Assembly (NCBI GenBank): GCA_030447305.1
Contig: JAUJPC010000002.1
Location: forward strand, 252,815-316,814
Direction of reading: 5' to 3'
Source of the DNA: Actinomycetota bacterium
GTDB lineage: Bacteria > Actinomycetota > CADDZG01 > JAHWKV01
Length of the DNA: 64,000 nucleotides
This document shows positions 17,576 to 25,258 of the stretch, in pieces. Under the pieces are notes generated by a model. That model ran no database searches. It was not told the DNA's origin and saw only the letters and a list, made by a program, of their open reading frames with translations. How positions within the stretch are numbered: the first letter of the stretch is position 1; each line of letters opens with the position of its first letter. The translations under genes and the position numbers were made by a program.

Positions 17576-17685
17576 CGGCGGCCACGCGGCGTCGCACCGC
17601 TCACTCGCCTTCTGGCCCGCCGGCCACGGGGCGTCGCACCGCTCACTCGCCTTCTGGCCCGGCGGCCACGCGGCGTCGCATAGCG
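17576..17685. repeat. 42-bp tandem repeat covering the GNAT gene's 3' end
   Basis: Two full 42-bp units (17576-17617 and 17618-17659) and a partial third (from 17660, about 21 bp plus) that differ at only a few bases. Read on the minus strand, each unit encodes the last codons of the GNAT protein including the stop (about MRRRVAAGPEGE then TGA). The copy at 17643-17685 is the real gene end; the other copies lie downstream of the stop. The unit length is a multiple of three. Confidence 0.85.
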
Positions 17686-18272
17686 ATATGCGGGGGGCCG
17701 TTCGGGATCAACGGCACATCGGCCAGGACCCGGAAGCCAAATCTGGTGTAAAAGGCGATGTTGGCGGGGTTCGAAGTCTCCAGGTAGCACTCGACTCCCT
17801 CGGAGTCGGCGCGTTCTAGAATCGGCCGGACCAGCCGGCTCCCGAGTCCTTGTCGCTGAGCGTCCGGCCGAATACCCAGGGCCTCCAGCGACCAATGGGA
17901 GTCGGATGGGTGATTGAGCTCGGAGTTGATTCCCAGTTGGGTGAAGGTGCGGAACCCCTTGGGGTCGGCCGCCCACACCTTCATGAACGCCCCGGTCGCA
18001 CGAAGCTTGCGAGGTCCCGACCACGGAAACGCACCGGGCGGCAACCAAACTGCGATTCCCAGGACCGTACCTGCCTCGACCGCGGCGTAGACGGCGCAGA
18101 AGGGAATGGCATCGCGAACTGTCGCCTCGAAAAAGGCAGACAGCACTCTGGCTCGCCGCTGAGCGTCGGGATAGATGTGGGCGAACGCCGGATAGTCGGC
18201 ATGGCTGGCCGCCAGTGCGGCGGCGCCGGCGGCGGCTTGACCCTTGCCCAGCACGACGATCTGTGGACCCAT
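17643..18272 (-). CDS. GNAT-family N-acetyltransferase
   Basis: A 209-residue acetyl-CoA-dependent acetyltransferase. The GNAT core is clear: GTVLGIAVWLPPG (strand 4), SLEALGIRPDAQRQGLGSRL (acetyl-CoA binding motif A, Q-R-Q-G-L-G) and CYLETSNPANIAFYTRFGF (motif B). Acceptor unknown. ATG at 18272 with AAGGAG 4 bases upstream. The 3' end of the gene lies in a tandem repeat that duplicates the last codons and stop beyond the gene. Confidence 0.88.
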   Translation of the reverse strand: MGPQIVVLGKGQAAAGAAALAASHADYPAFAHIYPDAQRRARVLSAFFEATVRDAIPFCAVYAAVEAGTVLGIAVWLPPGAFPWSGPRKLRATGAFMKVWAADPKGFRTFTQLGINSELNHPSDSHWSLEALGIRPDAQRQGLGSRLVRPILERADSEGVECYLETSNPANIAFYTRFGFRVLADVPLIPNGPPHIAMRRRVAAGPEGE

Positions 18273-18338
18273 CCAGCTCCTTAGCTTTCACTGGAGATTA
18301 GTCGGGAATTACTGACGACGGGCGTTAAGCTCGATCAG

Positions 18339-18917
18339 ATGAGGATCCTGCTAAAACTTGTCGCTTTGGTGATCCTTGCCCCGTTCGTCTACTTGGGTTG
18401 GACGGCGGCGGAAATATGGATAACCTCGAGGGAAGATCAGCGCCCGAGCTCGGATGCCATTGTGGTGCTGGGAGCGGCGCAGTACGACGGGCAGCCGTCA
18501 CCGGTGTTCAAAGCCCGCCTCGACCACGCTCGCAAGCTCCACGAAGCCCGGGTCGCCCCGCTGATCGTTGTGTTGGGCGGCAAGCAGGAAGGCGATCGGT
18601 TCACCGAAGCCCAGGCTGGAGCGGCATATCTCGAGAGGACCATTCCGGCCAATCAGGTGACCGGCGTGAAGGCCGGACAGGACACGCTGGACAGCCTTCA
18701 AAAGTTCACCGGGCTCGCCAGGGAGCGCCAGATCAACAAGATCGTCATCGTGAGCGATCCCTTGCACCTCGGCCGTGCCCGGGTAATGGCCGAGGACCTT
18801 GGTTTCGAGGCCGCCGTCTCACCGTCCGAGATCCCTGAGAGCCAGGAAACCAAGCGTGACGGCTTGATCCGGGAAACGCTGAACCTCACTTTCTACCGGA
18901 TCTTCTCGGTCTCCTAG
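18339..18917 (+). CDS. YdcF/SanA-like DUF218 membrane-anchored protein
   Basis: A 192-residue protein with one N-terminal transmembrane helix (LVALVILAPFVYLGWTAA) and a DUF218 domain: AIVVLGAAQYDGQPSPVFKA, PLIVVLGGKQEGD, LERTIPANQV, DTLDSLQKF and VIVSDPLHLGRARVMAEDLG. Family members such as SanA, ElyC and YdcF are linked to envelope integrity; the reaction is unsettled. Start ATG 18339; divergent from the GNAT gene. Confidence 0.85.
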   Translation: MRILLKLVALVILAPFVYLGWTAAEIWITSREDQRPSSDAIVVLGAAQYDGQPSPVFKARLDHARKLHEARVAPLIVVLGGKQEGDRFTEAQAGAAYLERTIPANQVTGVKAGQDTLDSLQKFTGLARERQINKIVIVSDPLHLGRARVMAEDLGFEAAVSPSEIPESQETKRDGLIRETLNLTFYRIFSVS

Positions 18918-19124
18918 ACGCTGCTTTCGCGCTCCGGAACGTCCTACAGAGTGATCCACAACCGGTCGGGACTCATGGTTCAAGTTAGCTCGCGCGGTTT
19001 CGGTGCCCTGCGACCACAAGCGGGAGTCGTCCTTGCAGCGCTCACGAACGCACAGCTTTGGCACCGGGCACATGCCCGGCACAAATCGGGACAAATCCGG
19101 CCGGCAGTCCCTTATCGTTTAGGA

Positions 19125-19970
19125 ATGCCGGAACTACCGGAAGTCGAGATCATGTCGCGTCTGCTAGGCAGGGCGGTTGCCGGGTCGCAGGTGGACTCCG
19201 CTCTGGTCACCGGCATCAGTACCTTGAAGAGCTTCGATCCTCCGCTAACGGCTCTCACCGGCCGGCAGATATCGGGGATGAGACGCCGGGGCAAGCACCT
19301 GATAGTCGAGTTCGAGGGAGAGCTATTCCTGTTGATCCACCTGATGTCGGCGGGGCGCTTCCAGCTTTTCGAAAAGCGAGGCTCGATAAGGGACAAGACG
19401 TCCCGGCTGCTTGTTCGCCTCTCGGACGGACGGGAGCTACGGCTTCGTGAGTTCGGCACCCGCCAGTCTTGCTGGGCGAAGCTGCTGGCCTCCGACGGCC
19501 TGGAGTCCGAAGCCGCGGTGGCTACTCTCGGCCCGGAAGCGTGGCCTGATCCTCCGCCGTTTCGCCCGCTGCTGGAGCATCCCCGCCCTTTGCACAGCCT
19601 GCTGCGCGACCAGCGGGTGATCGCCGGCATCGGCCGGTCCTGGGCCGACGAGATCCTCCATCAAGCCATGCTCTCACCCTTCAAGAGGGGAGACGATCTG
19701 ACCGAGGACGAGGCCGAGCGCCTGCGGGACGTCACGGTAGCGGTCCTGGGTGAAACCATCGGCCTCTACGAACGGGTCCTGAAAGTGCCGATACCGGACA
19801 AGCTGCCCCTGCCGCTGAAAGTACACCACCATATCGGTCAGCCGTGCCCCCGCTGCGGGACGCCGATCCAGGCAGTCCACTTCGAGGATCACGACATGTG
19901 CTACTGCCCTCAGTGCCAAACGGGAGGAAAGCCGCTGAAGGACCGCCGGCTGTCCCGACTGCTGAAGTAG
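19125..19970 (+). CDS. Fpg/Nei-family DNA glycosylase
   Basis: A 281-residue base-excision repair enzyme that removes oxidised bases and cuts the abasic site. The start must be the ATG at 19125, since family chemistry uses the N-terminal Pro2 (MPELPEVE) with Glu3; an in-frame ATG farther upstream would abolish this. Lys in RRGKHLIVEF, the H2TH region (IAGIGRSWADEILHQAMLSP) and a C-terminal zinc finger (CPRCGTPI, YCPQCQTGG) are present. In the finger, the position usually held by a DNA-phosphate-binding Arg (GR.T in Fpg) reads EDHDMCY with no Arg, as in some actinobacterial Nei/Fpg paralogues. Substrate preference is therefore uncertain. Confidence 0.9.
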   Translation: MPELPEVEIMSRLLGRAVAGSQVDSALVTGISTLKSFDPPLTALTGRQISGMRRRGKHLIVEFEGELFLLIHLMSAGRFQLFEKRGSIRDKTSRLLVRLSDGRELRLREFGTRQSCWAKLLASDGLESEAAVATLGPEAWPDPPPFRPLLEHPRPLHSLLRDQRVIAGIGRSWADEILHQAMLSPFKRGDDLTEDEAERLRDVTVAVLGETIGLYERVLKVPIPDKLPLPLKVHHHIGQPCPRCGTPIQAVHFEDHDMCYCPQCQTGGKPLKDRRLSRLLK

Positions 19971-19980
19971 TCATTGCCGG

Positions 19981-21153
19981 CTAGGCCGTTCCAACCTGCG
20001 ACTTTTGCCTCAGGGCCGTGCTAAGCACCGTCAGGCCCAACAGGGCGAGCGCCGCCGAGACCCAGAAAACGCTGCGAAGTCCGGCCAGCTCGGCCACCAT
20101 CCCCAGGCTCAACGGCCCGAGACCGAAGGCCACGTCGATGAATGCCGTGAAGCTGCCGATTACCGAGCTGCGTTCCGAGGATGGAGCCCCCGCCAGAGCG
20201 AGGCTCAGCAGAGCCGGGAAGCACAGGGCCTGGCCAACCGCGAAGACGGAAGCGCTAACAAACAGCCACAGCTCGGCGCCGGAGAACCCGATGAGGACGA
20301 GTCCGGCGGCCGACAGAACTGTGGACGCAGTGGCCGTTCGGCGAGAGCCCAGTCGGTCGGGGATTCGGGCGCCCAGGCTCCGGATGAGGATGATCACCAG
20401 TGCATAACAGAGGAAGACAAACCGCGACCCACCCATCCCGATCTCCAAGGCGAAAAGGGGGACGAACGAGGAGAACCCGGCGAAGCCCCACACCGTCAGT
20501 GCCAGCACGCTGCCGGGGAGCACGGCTCGTGGGTGCAGCCCCCGAAAACTGCCGGCGCCTGCATCCTTCTCCGGCTGGGTGTTGGGCATTTTCAAGGCGA
20601 CCAGCACCGCTATCCCGGCCATCAGGCCGGAGGCCGTCCAAACGGTGGAGAAGTCCGTTGCATAAAGCATGGACTCCCCGATCAGTGGGCCGAGGCCGAT
20701 GCCGGTGAACAGGGCGAGCGAGAAGAAGCTGACAGCCTCACCCCGGCGGGCCTCTGGAGCGATGTCGGCAATGGCTGTTGCGGCCCCGGTGAAAAAGAAT
20801 GCCTCGCCCACTCCGTTGAGCATCCTCAAGGCGGCGATGGTGAACAGGCTCGAGGCCAGGACGTACCCTACGATGGAGACAGCGGCGATGGCTCCTCCCC
20901 CCAGAACCAGCACCTTCCGGCCGCGCCGGTCGCCCAGCCTTCCGGCCAGCGGCCGCAGGATGATCGCCGAGACGCTGAAGACTCCGGAGACAAGTCCGAC
21001 GTGGAACTCGCTGCCTCCCATCGGCCCGGTGACGAACCGCGGCAGCACCGGGAGGATCATCCCGATCGAAATGAAGTAGGCGAGGCATGCGAAAGTGACG
21101 ACAAGGAAGGCTGGGGTTACGAGGGTCTCCCGGTGGGTGCTAGCCCTCTGCAA
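19981..21153 (-). CDS. MFS transporter
   Basis: A 390-residue secondary transporter with about 12 membrane helices. Between helices 2 and 3 is the family motif GRLGDRRGRKVLVLGGGAI; a second copy-like loop ARIPDRLGSRRTATA lies after helix 8. Arabinose/drug-efflux type MFS proteins look like this, but no substrate can be named. The TTG at 21153 overlaps thiI by 14 bases; downstream starts are possible, so the first few residues are uncertain. Confidence 0.88.
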   Translation of the reverse strand: MQRASTHRETLVTPAFLVVTFACLAYFISIGMILPVLPRFVTGPMGGSEFHVGLVSGVFSVSAIILRPLAGRLGDRRGRKVLVLGGGAIAAVSIVGYVLASSLFTIAALRMLNGVGEAFFFTGAATAIADIAPEARRGEAVSFFSLALFTGIGLGPLIGESMLYATDFSTVWTASGLMAGIAVLVALKMPNTQPEKDAGAGSFRGLHPRAVLPGSVLALTVWGFAGFSSFVPLFALEIGMGGSRFVFLCYALVIILIRSLGARIPDRLGSRRTATASTVLSAAGLVLIGFSGAELWLFVSASVFAVGQALCFPALLSLALAGAPSSERSSVIGSFTAFIDVAFGLGPLSLGMVAELAGLRSVFWVSAALALLGLTVLSTALRQKSQVGTA

Positions 21154-22381
21154 TGCCGGAAGCTGCCTTGGCCGGCTTCAAGCCGACGTCCAGGACCTCG
21201 GCGTTGGCGACCGCCTTGTGGACGAGGGCGTGGATGTCCAGAGCCGACTCGGCCTCGGCGATGTCAACCGATCGTGCCGCGGTGGTGACCCGGCGCGGAA
21301 TGAACAGAACGCAGCAGTCCTGATGCGGCTGGATGGAGATGTCATAGGTCCCGATCCGTTTTCCGGTTGCCTCGATCTCGAGCTTGTCGAATCCTACAAG
21401 TGGGCGGAGCACGGGAACCGTTTCTACCACCTCGCCGATGGCCGTCAGGTTGGGCAACGTCTGTGAAGCAACCTGGCCCAGACACTCGCCGGTGACCAGA
21501 CCATGAGCCCCCTCCCGCTGCGCCAGTGCCTCGGAGATCCGCATCATCATCCGGCGGTACAGCACGATGCGAAGCTCCTGGGGAGCCGAGGTGACTATCT
21601 CCGACTGGACGTCGCCGAACTGGATTATCCACAACTTGGATCTCAGGGTCCATGGCGCCAGGTGCCGGGCCAACCGGGTAGCCTGCCGGATGCTGGACGG
21701 ATCGGCGAAAGGCTGACCGGAGAAGTGCACAAAGTCGACCGCGGCTCCTCGGCGAGCCATCCGCCACGCGGCCACCGGCGAGTCGATGCCGCCCGAAAGC
21801 AGCGTCAGCACCTTTCCGGAGGTGCCAACCGGCAATCCGCCGGGGCCGGGGATCTTCCGAGTGTAGAAGTACGCTCGGTTCGACGTCAGCTCGATGTAGC
21901 AGGTCCAGTCCGGCTTGCCGAGCTCCACCCTGGCCCCGGTGTGGTCCTTGATGGCCTGTCCTACCGTGACGTTGATCTGCATGGAGCTAGTCTCGAACGA
22001 AGAGTTGCCCCGTCGGGCCCTGACCTTGAAGCTGGAAAACTCGGCTTCATCGGCCATTTCCAGCGCGGTGCGGGTGAGCGACTCCATATCGGGACCTACC
22101 AGCTCGAGGGCCGGCGAGAAGCTGGACAGGCCGAAGGTCCTGCTCAGGCTGTCGATTACCTGCGGCTCGCAGGACCGATCATCCATCCGCACGATCAAGC
22201 GGCCGGGAATTGGCTTTGCCCGGGCCCCCGGCACCCCGTCCAGCTGAAGGGCGATATTGGAGGCGAGCGTGCGCTCGAAGAACGAGCGGTTGCGGCCCTT
22301 CAGCCCCAGTTCCTGATAGTGCGCAATAACGAGGCCGGGAGATCCCCCCGGCCTTGTTTGCTTGGTTTCTGCTGCGTTCAC
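21140..22381 (-). CDS. thiI: tRNA 4-thiouridine synthase ThiI (no rhodanese domain)
   Basis: A protein of about 413 residues that adenylates U8 of tRNA for sulfur transfer and may also serve thiazole synthesis. It begins near VIAHYQELGLKGRNRSFFE (ferredoxin-like domain), followed by a THUMP domain and a PP-loop TLLSGGIDSPVAAWRMARRG. The E. coli C-terminal rhodanese extension is absent, as in most bacteria, so sulfur must come directly from a desulfurase. The GTG at 22381 lies 10 bases after the sigma-factor stop and is chosen because upstream sequence in frame is the end of that gene. Confidence 0.92.
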   Translation of the reverse strand: MNAAETKQTRPGGSPGLVIAHYQELGLKGRNRSFFERTLASNIALQLDGVPGARAKPIPGRLIVRMDDRSCEPQVIDSLSRTFGLSSFSPALELVGPDMESLTRTALEMADEAEFSSFKVRARRGNSSFETSSMQINVTVGQAIKDHTGARVELGKPDWTCYIELTSNRAYFYTRKIPGPGGLPVGTSGKVLTLLSGGIDSPVAAWRMARRGAAVDFVHFSGQPFADPSSIRQATRLARHLAPWTLRSKLWIIQFGDVQSEIVTSAPQELRIVLYRRMMMRISEALAQREGAHGLVTGECLGQVASQTLPNLTAIGEVVETVPVLRPLVGFDKLEIEATGKRIGTYDISIQPHQDCCVLFIPRRVTTAARSVDIAEAESALDIHALVHKAVANAEVLDVGLKPAKAASGIAEG

Positions 22382-22391
22382 CCCATCTACA

Positions 22392-23360
22392 TTACAGAGT
22401 GACCATGTCCCGAAGCTTGCCCGGGCTGGACGGGTGGCGCAGCTTAGAAAGCGCCTTGGCCTCGATCTGACGAATCCGCTCTCGAGTGAGAGTGAACTCA
22501 CGTCCAACCTCCTCGAGGGTTCTCGGCTCGCCGGTCACCAGGCCGAACCGCAAGGCAAGAACCTTCTTCTCACGGTCGGACAGTGTGCCGAGCATGCTCC
22601 ACAGGTCCTCCTGACGCAGCGCCAGCGCTGCTGCCTCAAACGGCCCCTCGGCGTCCTCGTCCTGGATGAAGTCGCCCAGCTCCGCATCCTCTTCCCCGAC
22701 CGGCTCGTGAATGGAAACCGGCTCGGGAAGAACCCGGAATGCCTCCCGGACCTTCTCAGGCGTCATCTCCGCAGCAGTCGCGATCTCTTCGATGGTAGCC
22801 TCACGGCCCATCTGCTCCAACAGCTCGGACTGCACCTTGCGCACCCGGTAGAGGGTCTCGACCATGTGCACAGGGATACGAATGGTCCGGGCCTTGTCCG
22901 CGATGGCTCGCGTGATGGCCTGGCGGATCCACCAGGTCGCGTAGGTGGAGAACTTGAAGCCTCTGCGGTAGTCGAACTTCTCGACTGCACGCATCAGACC
23001 CAGGTTGCCCTCCTGAATAAGGTCCAGCAGAGGGAGTCCGGCCGCCGAGTACCGCTTTGCAATGGAAACGACCAGCCGTAGGTTCGACTGAATGAACCGC
23101 CGCTTGGCGGCCAGCCCGGCCTGTACGACCCTGCCGAGCTCCTCCTTGCGCTTGGGGCCCAGCCGTGGCTTGGCCTCCAGCGTGGCGGCAGCTTCCTGTC
23201 CGGCCTCGTAGGCCTTGGCGAGCTCTACCTCGTTGACATCTGTAAGTAGGGGATACTGACCGATCTCGCGCAGGTATTGCCGGACCAGGTCTTCGTGAGG
23301 AGCCTCCTCCCGAACCTCGACTCGGGTGGGCTCGTAATCCCGGTACTGCTCTCGTCTCAC
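22392..23360 (-). CDS. RNA polymerase sigma factor, RpoD/SigA (HrdB) family
   Basis: A 322-residue primary-type sigma factor. Region 1.2 ([17 protein letters not shown]), region 2 ([27 protein letters not shown] and [19 protein letters not shown]), region 3 and region 4 ([34 protein letters not shown]) are all present. The N-terminal region 1.1 is missing and the protein is short for a housekeeping SigA, so it may be the group 2/SigB-like paralogue; the window does not settle it. GTG at 23360 has AAGGA 5 bases upstream. It is followed directly by thiI and then the MFS gene. Confidence 0.92.
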   Translation of the reverse strand: MRREQYRDYEPTRVEVREEAPHEDLVRQYLREIGQYPLLTDVNEVELAKAYEAGQEAAATLEAKPRLGPKRKEELGRVVQAGLAAKRRFIQSNLRLVVSIAKRYSAAGLPLLDLIQEGNLGLMRAVEKFDYRRGFKFSTYATWWIRQAITRAIADKARTIRIPVHMVETLYRVRKVQSELLEQMGREATIEEIATAAEMTPEKVREAFRVLPEPVSIHEPVGEEDAELGDFIQDEDAEGPFEAAALALRQEDLWSMLGTLSDREKKVLALRFGLVTGEPRTLEEVGREFTLTRERIRQIEAKALSKLRHPSSPGKLRDMVTL

Positions 23361-23463
23361 AGCGTTCCTTCCTAAAAAACCGCTTACAGTGGCCTTACCC
23401 CCGACAGCACGCAGTGCAAAGCTACTATTTGAGGACTCCTGAGTGGGCCTTAGAGTTTAAGGT

Positions 23464-23528
23464 GTCGTTTGACAATTTGACAAGATGAGCAAGGGGTTCT
23501 TTACAAATACTTCACATTGTCAAACGAC
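23464..23528. repeat. 13-bp perfect inverted repeat around the cspA promoter
   Basis: GTCGTTTGACAAT at 23464-23476 and its exact reverse complement at 23516-23528, centres 52 bp apart (about five helical turns). The left arm overlaps a TTGACA. It encloses the predicted cold-shock gene promoter and could be a looped operator or a long RNA stem. Confidence 0.6.
23477..23505 (+). promoter_or_regulatory. Predicted cold-shock gene promoter
   Basis: A perfect -35 TTGACA at 23477-23482 is followed after 17 bases by TTTACA (23500-23505), a weak -10. Transcription from about 23512 would give a 5' leader of about 245 bases before the cspA ATG, as is usual for cspA-type genes. The rest of 23361-23755 has no convincing ORF on either strand. 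Confidence 0.5.
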
Positions 23529-23755
23529 AAGCGGCCGCTGTTCATTCCCGAATTACGAAAGCCACATGACGCCGGCTCAAAATCTTGGGCTGTTACACTA
23601 AGAAGCGGTTGTAGGTTTCGGTTTTCGGTTCTCTCAAATGCCGCGGAGCTCAAACAGGCCGTGGCTAGTTGTTTTTCTGGGCCCGAACTGCACCACAGTG
23701 CCGCATGGGTGGCACTTGAAGAAGCCGCAAAGTGCGGCTGAAAGGGAGGGTACAG

Positions 23756-23959
23756 ATGAGTGAGCGTGGAACCGTAAAGTGGTTCAGCGACGAGAAGGGC
23801 TTTGGCTTTATCTCACAGGAGAGCGGTGAGGATGTCTTCGTGCACCACAGCGGCATCCTTGGAACCGGTTTCAAGTCGCTGAACGAGGGTCAAATCGTCG
23901 AGTTCGACGTCACCCAGGGTCAGAAGGGACTGCAGGCCAGCAACGTTCGTCCCGCATAA
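23756..23959 (+). CDS. cspA: Cold-shock protein (CspA family)
   Basis: A 67-residue single cold-shock domain that binds single-stranded nucleic acid. RNP1 is KGFGFI and RNP2 is VFVHHS, both intact; the domain starts [14 protein letters not shown] and ends [17 protein letters not shown] at 23756 has AGGGAGGG 6 bases before it. Long leader and a strong terminator flank it, so it is monocistronic. Confidence 0.95.
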   Translation: MSERGTVKWFSDEKGFGFISQESGEDVFVHHSGILGTGFKSLNEGQIVEFDVTQGQKGLQASNVRPA

Positions 23960-23978
23960 CCTGCGCCACTCGAGTTTT

Positions 23979-24009
23979 GAAGAGGCCGGCTAGCCGGCCT
24001 CTTCTTTTA
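23979..24009 (+). terminator. Rho-independent terminator of cspA
   Basis: AAGAGGCCGGC (23980-23990) and GCCGGCCTCTT (23993-24003) form an 11-bp perfect stem with almost no spacer, followed by CTTTTAT. It lies 20 bases after the cspA stop. The symmetry also allows action from the minus strand. Confidence 0.85.
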
Positions 24010-24171
24010 TGGTGCGGGTTTCCGCCGGGACAGATTTAAGCCGCTACCCCTGAGCTGAATGGTGGATCCGGGGCCATCAGAGGTTCCGGGCCGTCGTTCA
24101 CCACCACGCACAACCCGTTACCTCTCAGGGCTGTCCGCAACAAAAGTGTCCACAATGCAGTAGCGCACTTT

Positions 24172-24699
24172 TCAGACCTCCAGATCGATCAGAAACTCGG
24201 AGAACCCGCGGTCCAGCATCGCCGGGTCCTTTCGGTTGCTGGTCGACCTAAGCTCCACCGGCGGTTCCTGCCTCACGGGAATCGCCAGGTAGACGGTGAC
24301 CGGCTGGTAGAGCAGCCGTATTCCTCGAATCCGGCGCACGATTCCTCGCCACTCCAGCCCCGGGACGTTCTGATACTCGGGATGCTCATGGGCATCCAGC
24401 CAAAGACGTCCCCGCACCGAGACGGTGCCATTACCGGTGACCCCCGGGACGATGACCCGCACTCCGCCCAGGTCCACGATGGCGGACCTGGCGTGCAGGG
24501 TCGTCGAGGCCGCGGCGCCCTCCAGTTCCACCACCCCCAGAGAACGAACGGAATCCGGGACGGGGTCGGGGGAGTGCTGGGCCCACCACGGATCCGCGGG
24601 TTTCAATCCGACGACCGAAGCCACCCACGGATCGCCGACGGTCGCGTCCGGCTGGCAGCATTCCAGCTCAAACGCCGACACCCAGATAGGAAGCTGCAT
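24172..24699 (-). CDS. Unknown protein, DUF6578-like
   Basis: A soluble 175-residue protein. It opens IWVSAFELECCQPDATVGDP, resembling DUF6578 proteins (a WxxxxxxxCC...VGD start), and has repeated beta-strand-like segments (GGVRVIVPGVTGNGTVSV, LYQPVTVYLAIPV). No catalytic motif is apparent. Divergent from acylphosphatase; ATG 24699 with no strong ribosome site. Confidence 0.6.
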   Translation of the reverse strand: MQLPIWVSAFELECCQPDATVGDPWVASVVGLKPADPWWAQHSPDPVPDSVRSLGVVELEGAAASTTLHARSAIVDLGGVRVIVPGVTGNGTVSVRGRLWLDAHEHPEYQNVPGLEWRGIVRRIRGIRLLYQPVTVYLAIPVRQEPPVELRSTSNRKDPAMLDRGFSEFLIDLEV

Positions 24700-24762
24700 C
24701 GTGTTGCGAGGGTACCGGTTACCGCGGGGCTATAGAGCGCGGTTCGGCAATAGGGTTCGAAT

Positions 24763-25047
24763 ATGTCGCAAGAGCGATTGGTTCGAGCCCACGTTTGGAT
24801 CTCGGGGCGGGTTCAGGGAGTGTTCTTCCGGCAGGAAACCGCCCGTGCAGCGCGGGCGCGGGACGTGGCCGGCTGGGTGCGAAACCTGCCGGATGGTCGG
24901 GTGGAAGCTGCCTTCGAGGGCAACGCGGAGGCAGTCGAGGCTATGGTCGCCTGGGTCAAGACCGGACCCCCAATGGCGGGCGTCGCAGAGGTGCAGGTCC
25001 TTTGGGAGCCGCCAGATGGCCGGACCGACTTCAGGGTTCGGTTGTAG
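24763..25047 (+). CDS. acyP: Acylphosphatase
   Basis: A 94-residue complete acylphosphatase that hydrolyses acyl phosphates. The catalytic Arg23 lies in GRVQGVFFR and catalytic Asn41 in GWVRNLPDGRVE. Length matches the family (about 90). Monomeric cytoplasmic protein. It is probably a separate unit from the kinase gene downstream. Confidence 0.94.
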   Translation: MSQERLVRAHVWISGRVQGVFFRQETARAARARDVAGWVRNLPDGRVEAAFEGNAEAVEAMVAWVKTGPPMAGVAEVQVLWEPPDGRTDFRVRL

Positions 25048-25258
25048 CTACCGACCCACGTGACGGGTCCACCCTCATCGATCCCACGATGTCCTTTGTC
25101 AGCCAGCCATGGACCCGCCGGGCTGCGCACGGACGGAGACTGCCGGCCCGCAGAAAATAGTGGGTACAGTAAAGCTGCGGCCGGTCTTCGAGCGCACCCG
25201 GTCATCGTAGCCGCAGCCGCGAGCTATGCACCGCGGGAACGAAAGGCTACGGAGGCTC

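Noticed and set aside
23517-23741. A 74-residue frame in the cspA leader
   Set aside because: No ribosome site, not protein-like, and the region fits a cspA-type untranslated leader.
24740-24770. GGTTCGAAT resembling a tRNA T-arm
   Set aside because: No acceptor, D or anticodon arm lies at the right spacing; it is the upstream region of the acylphosphatase gene.
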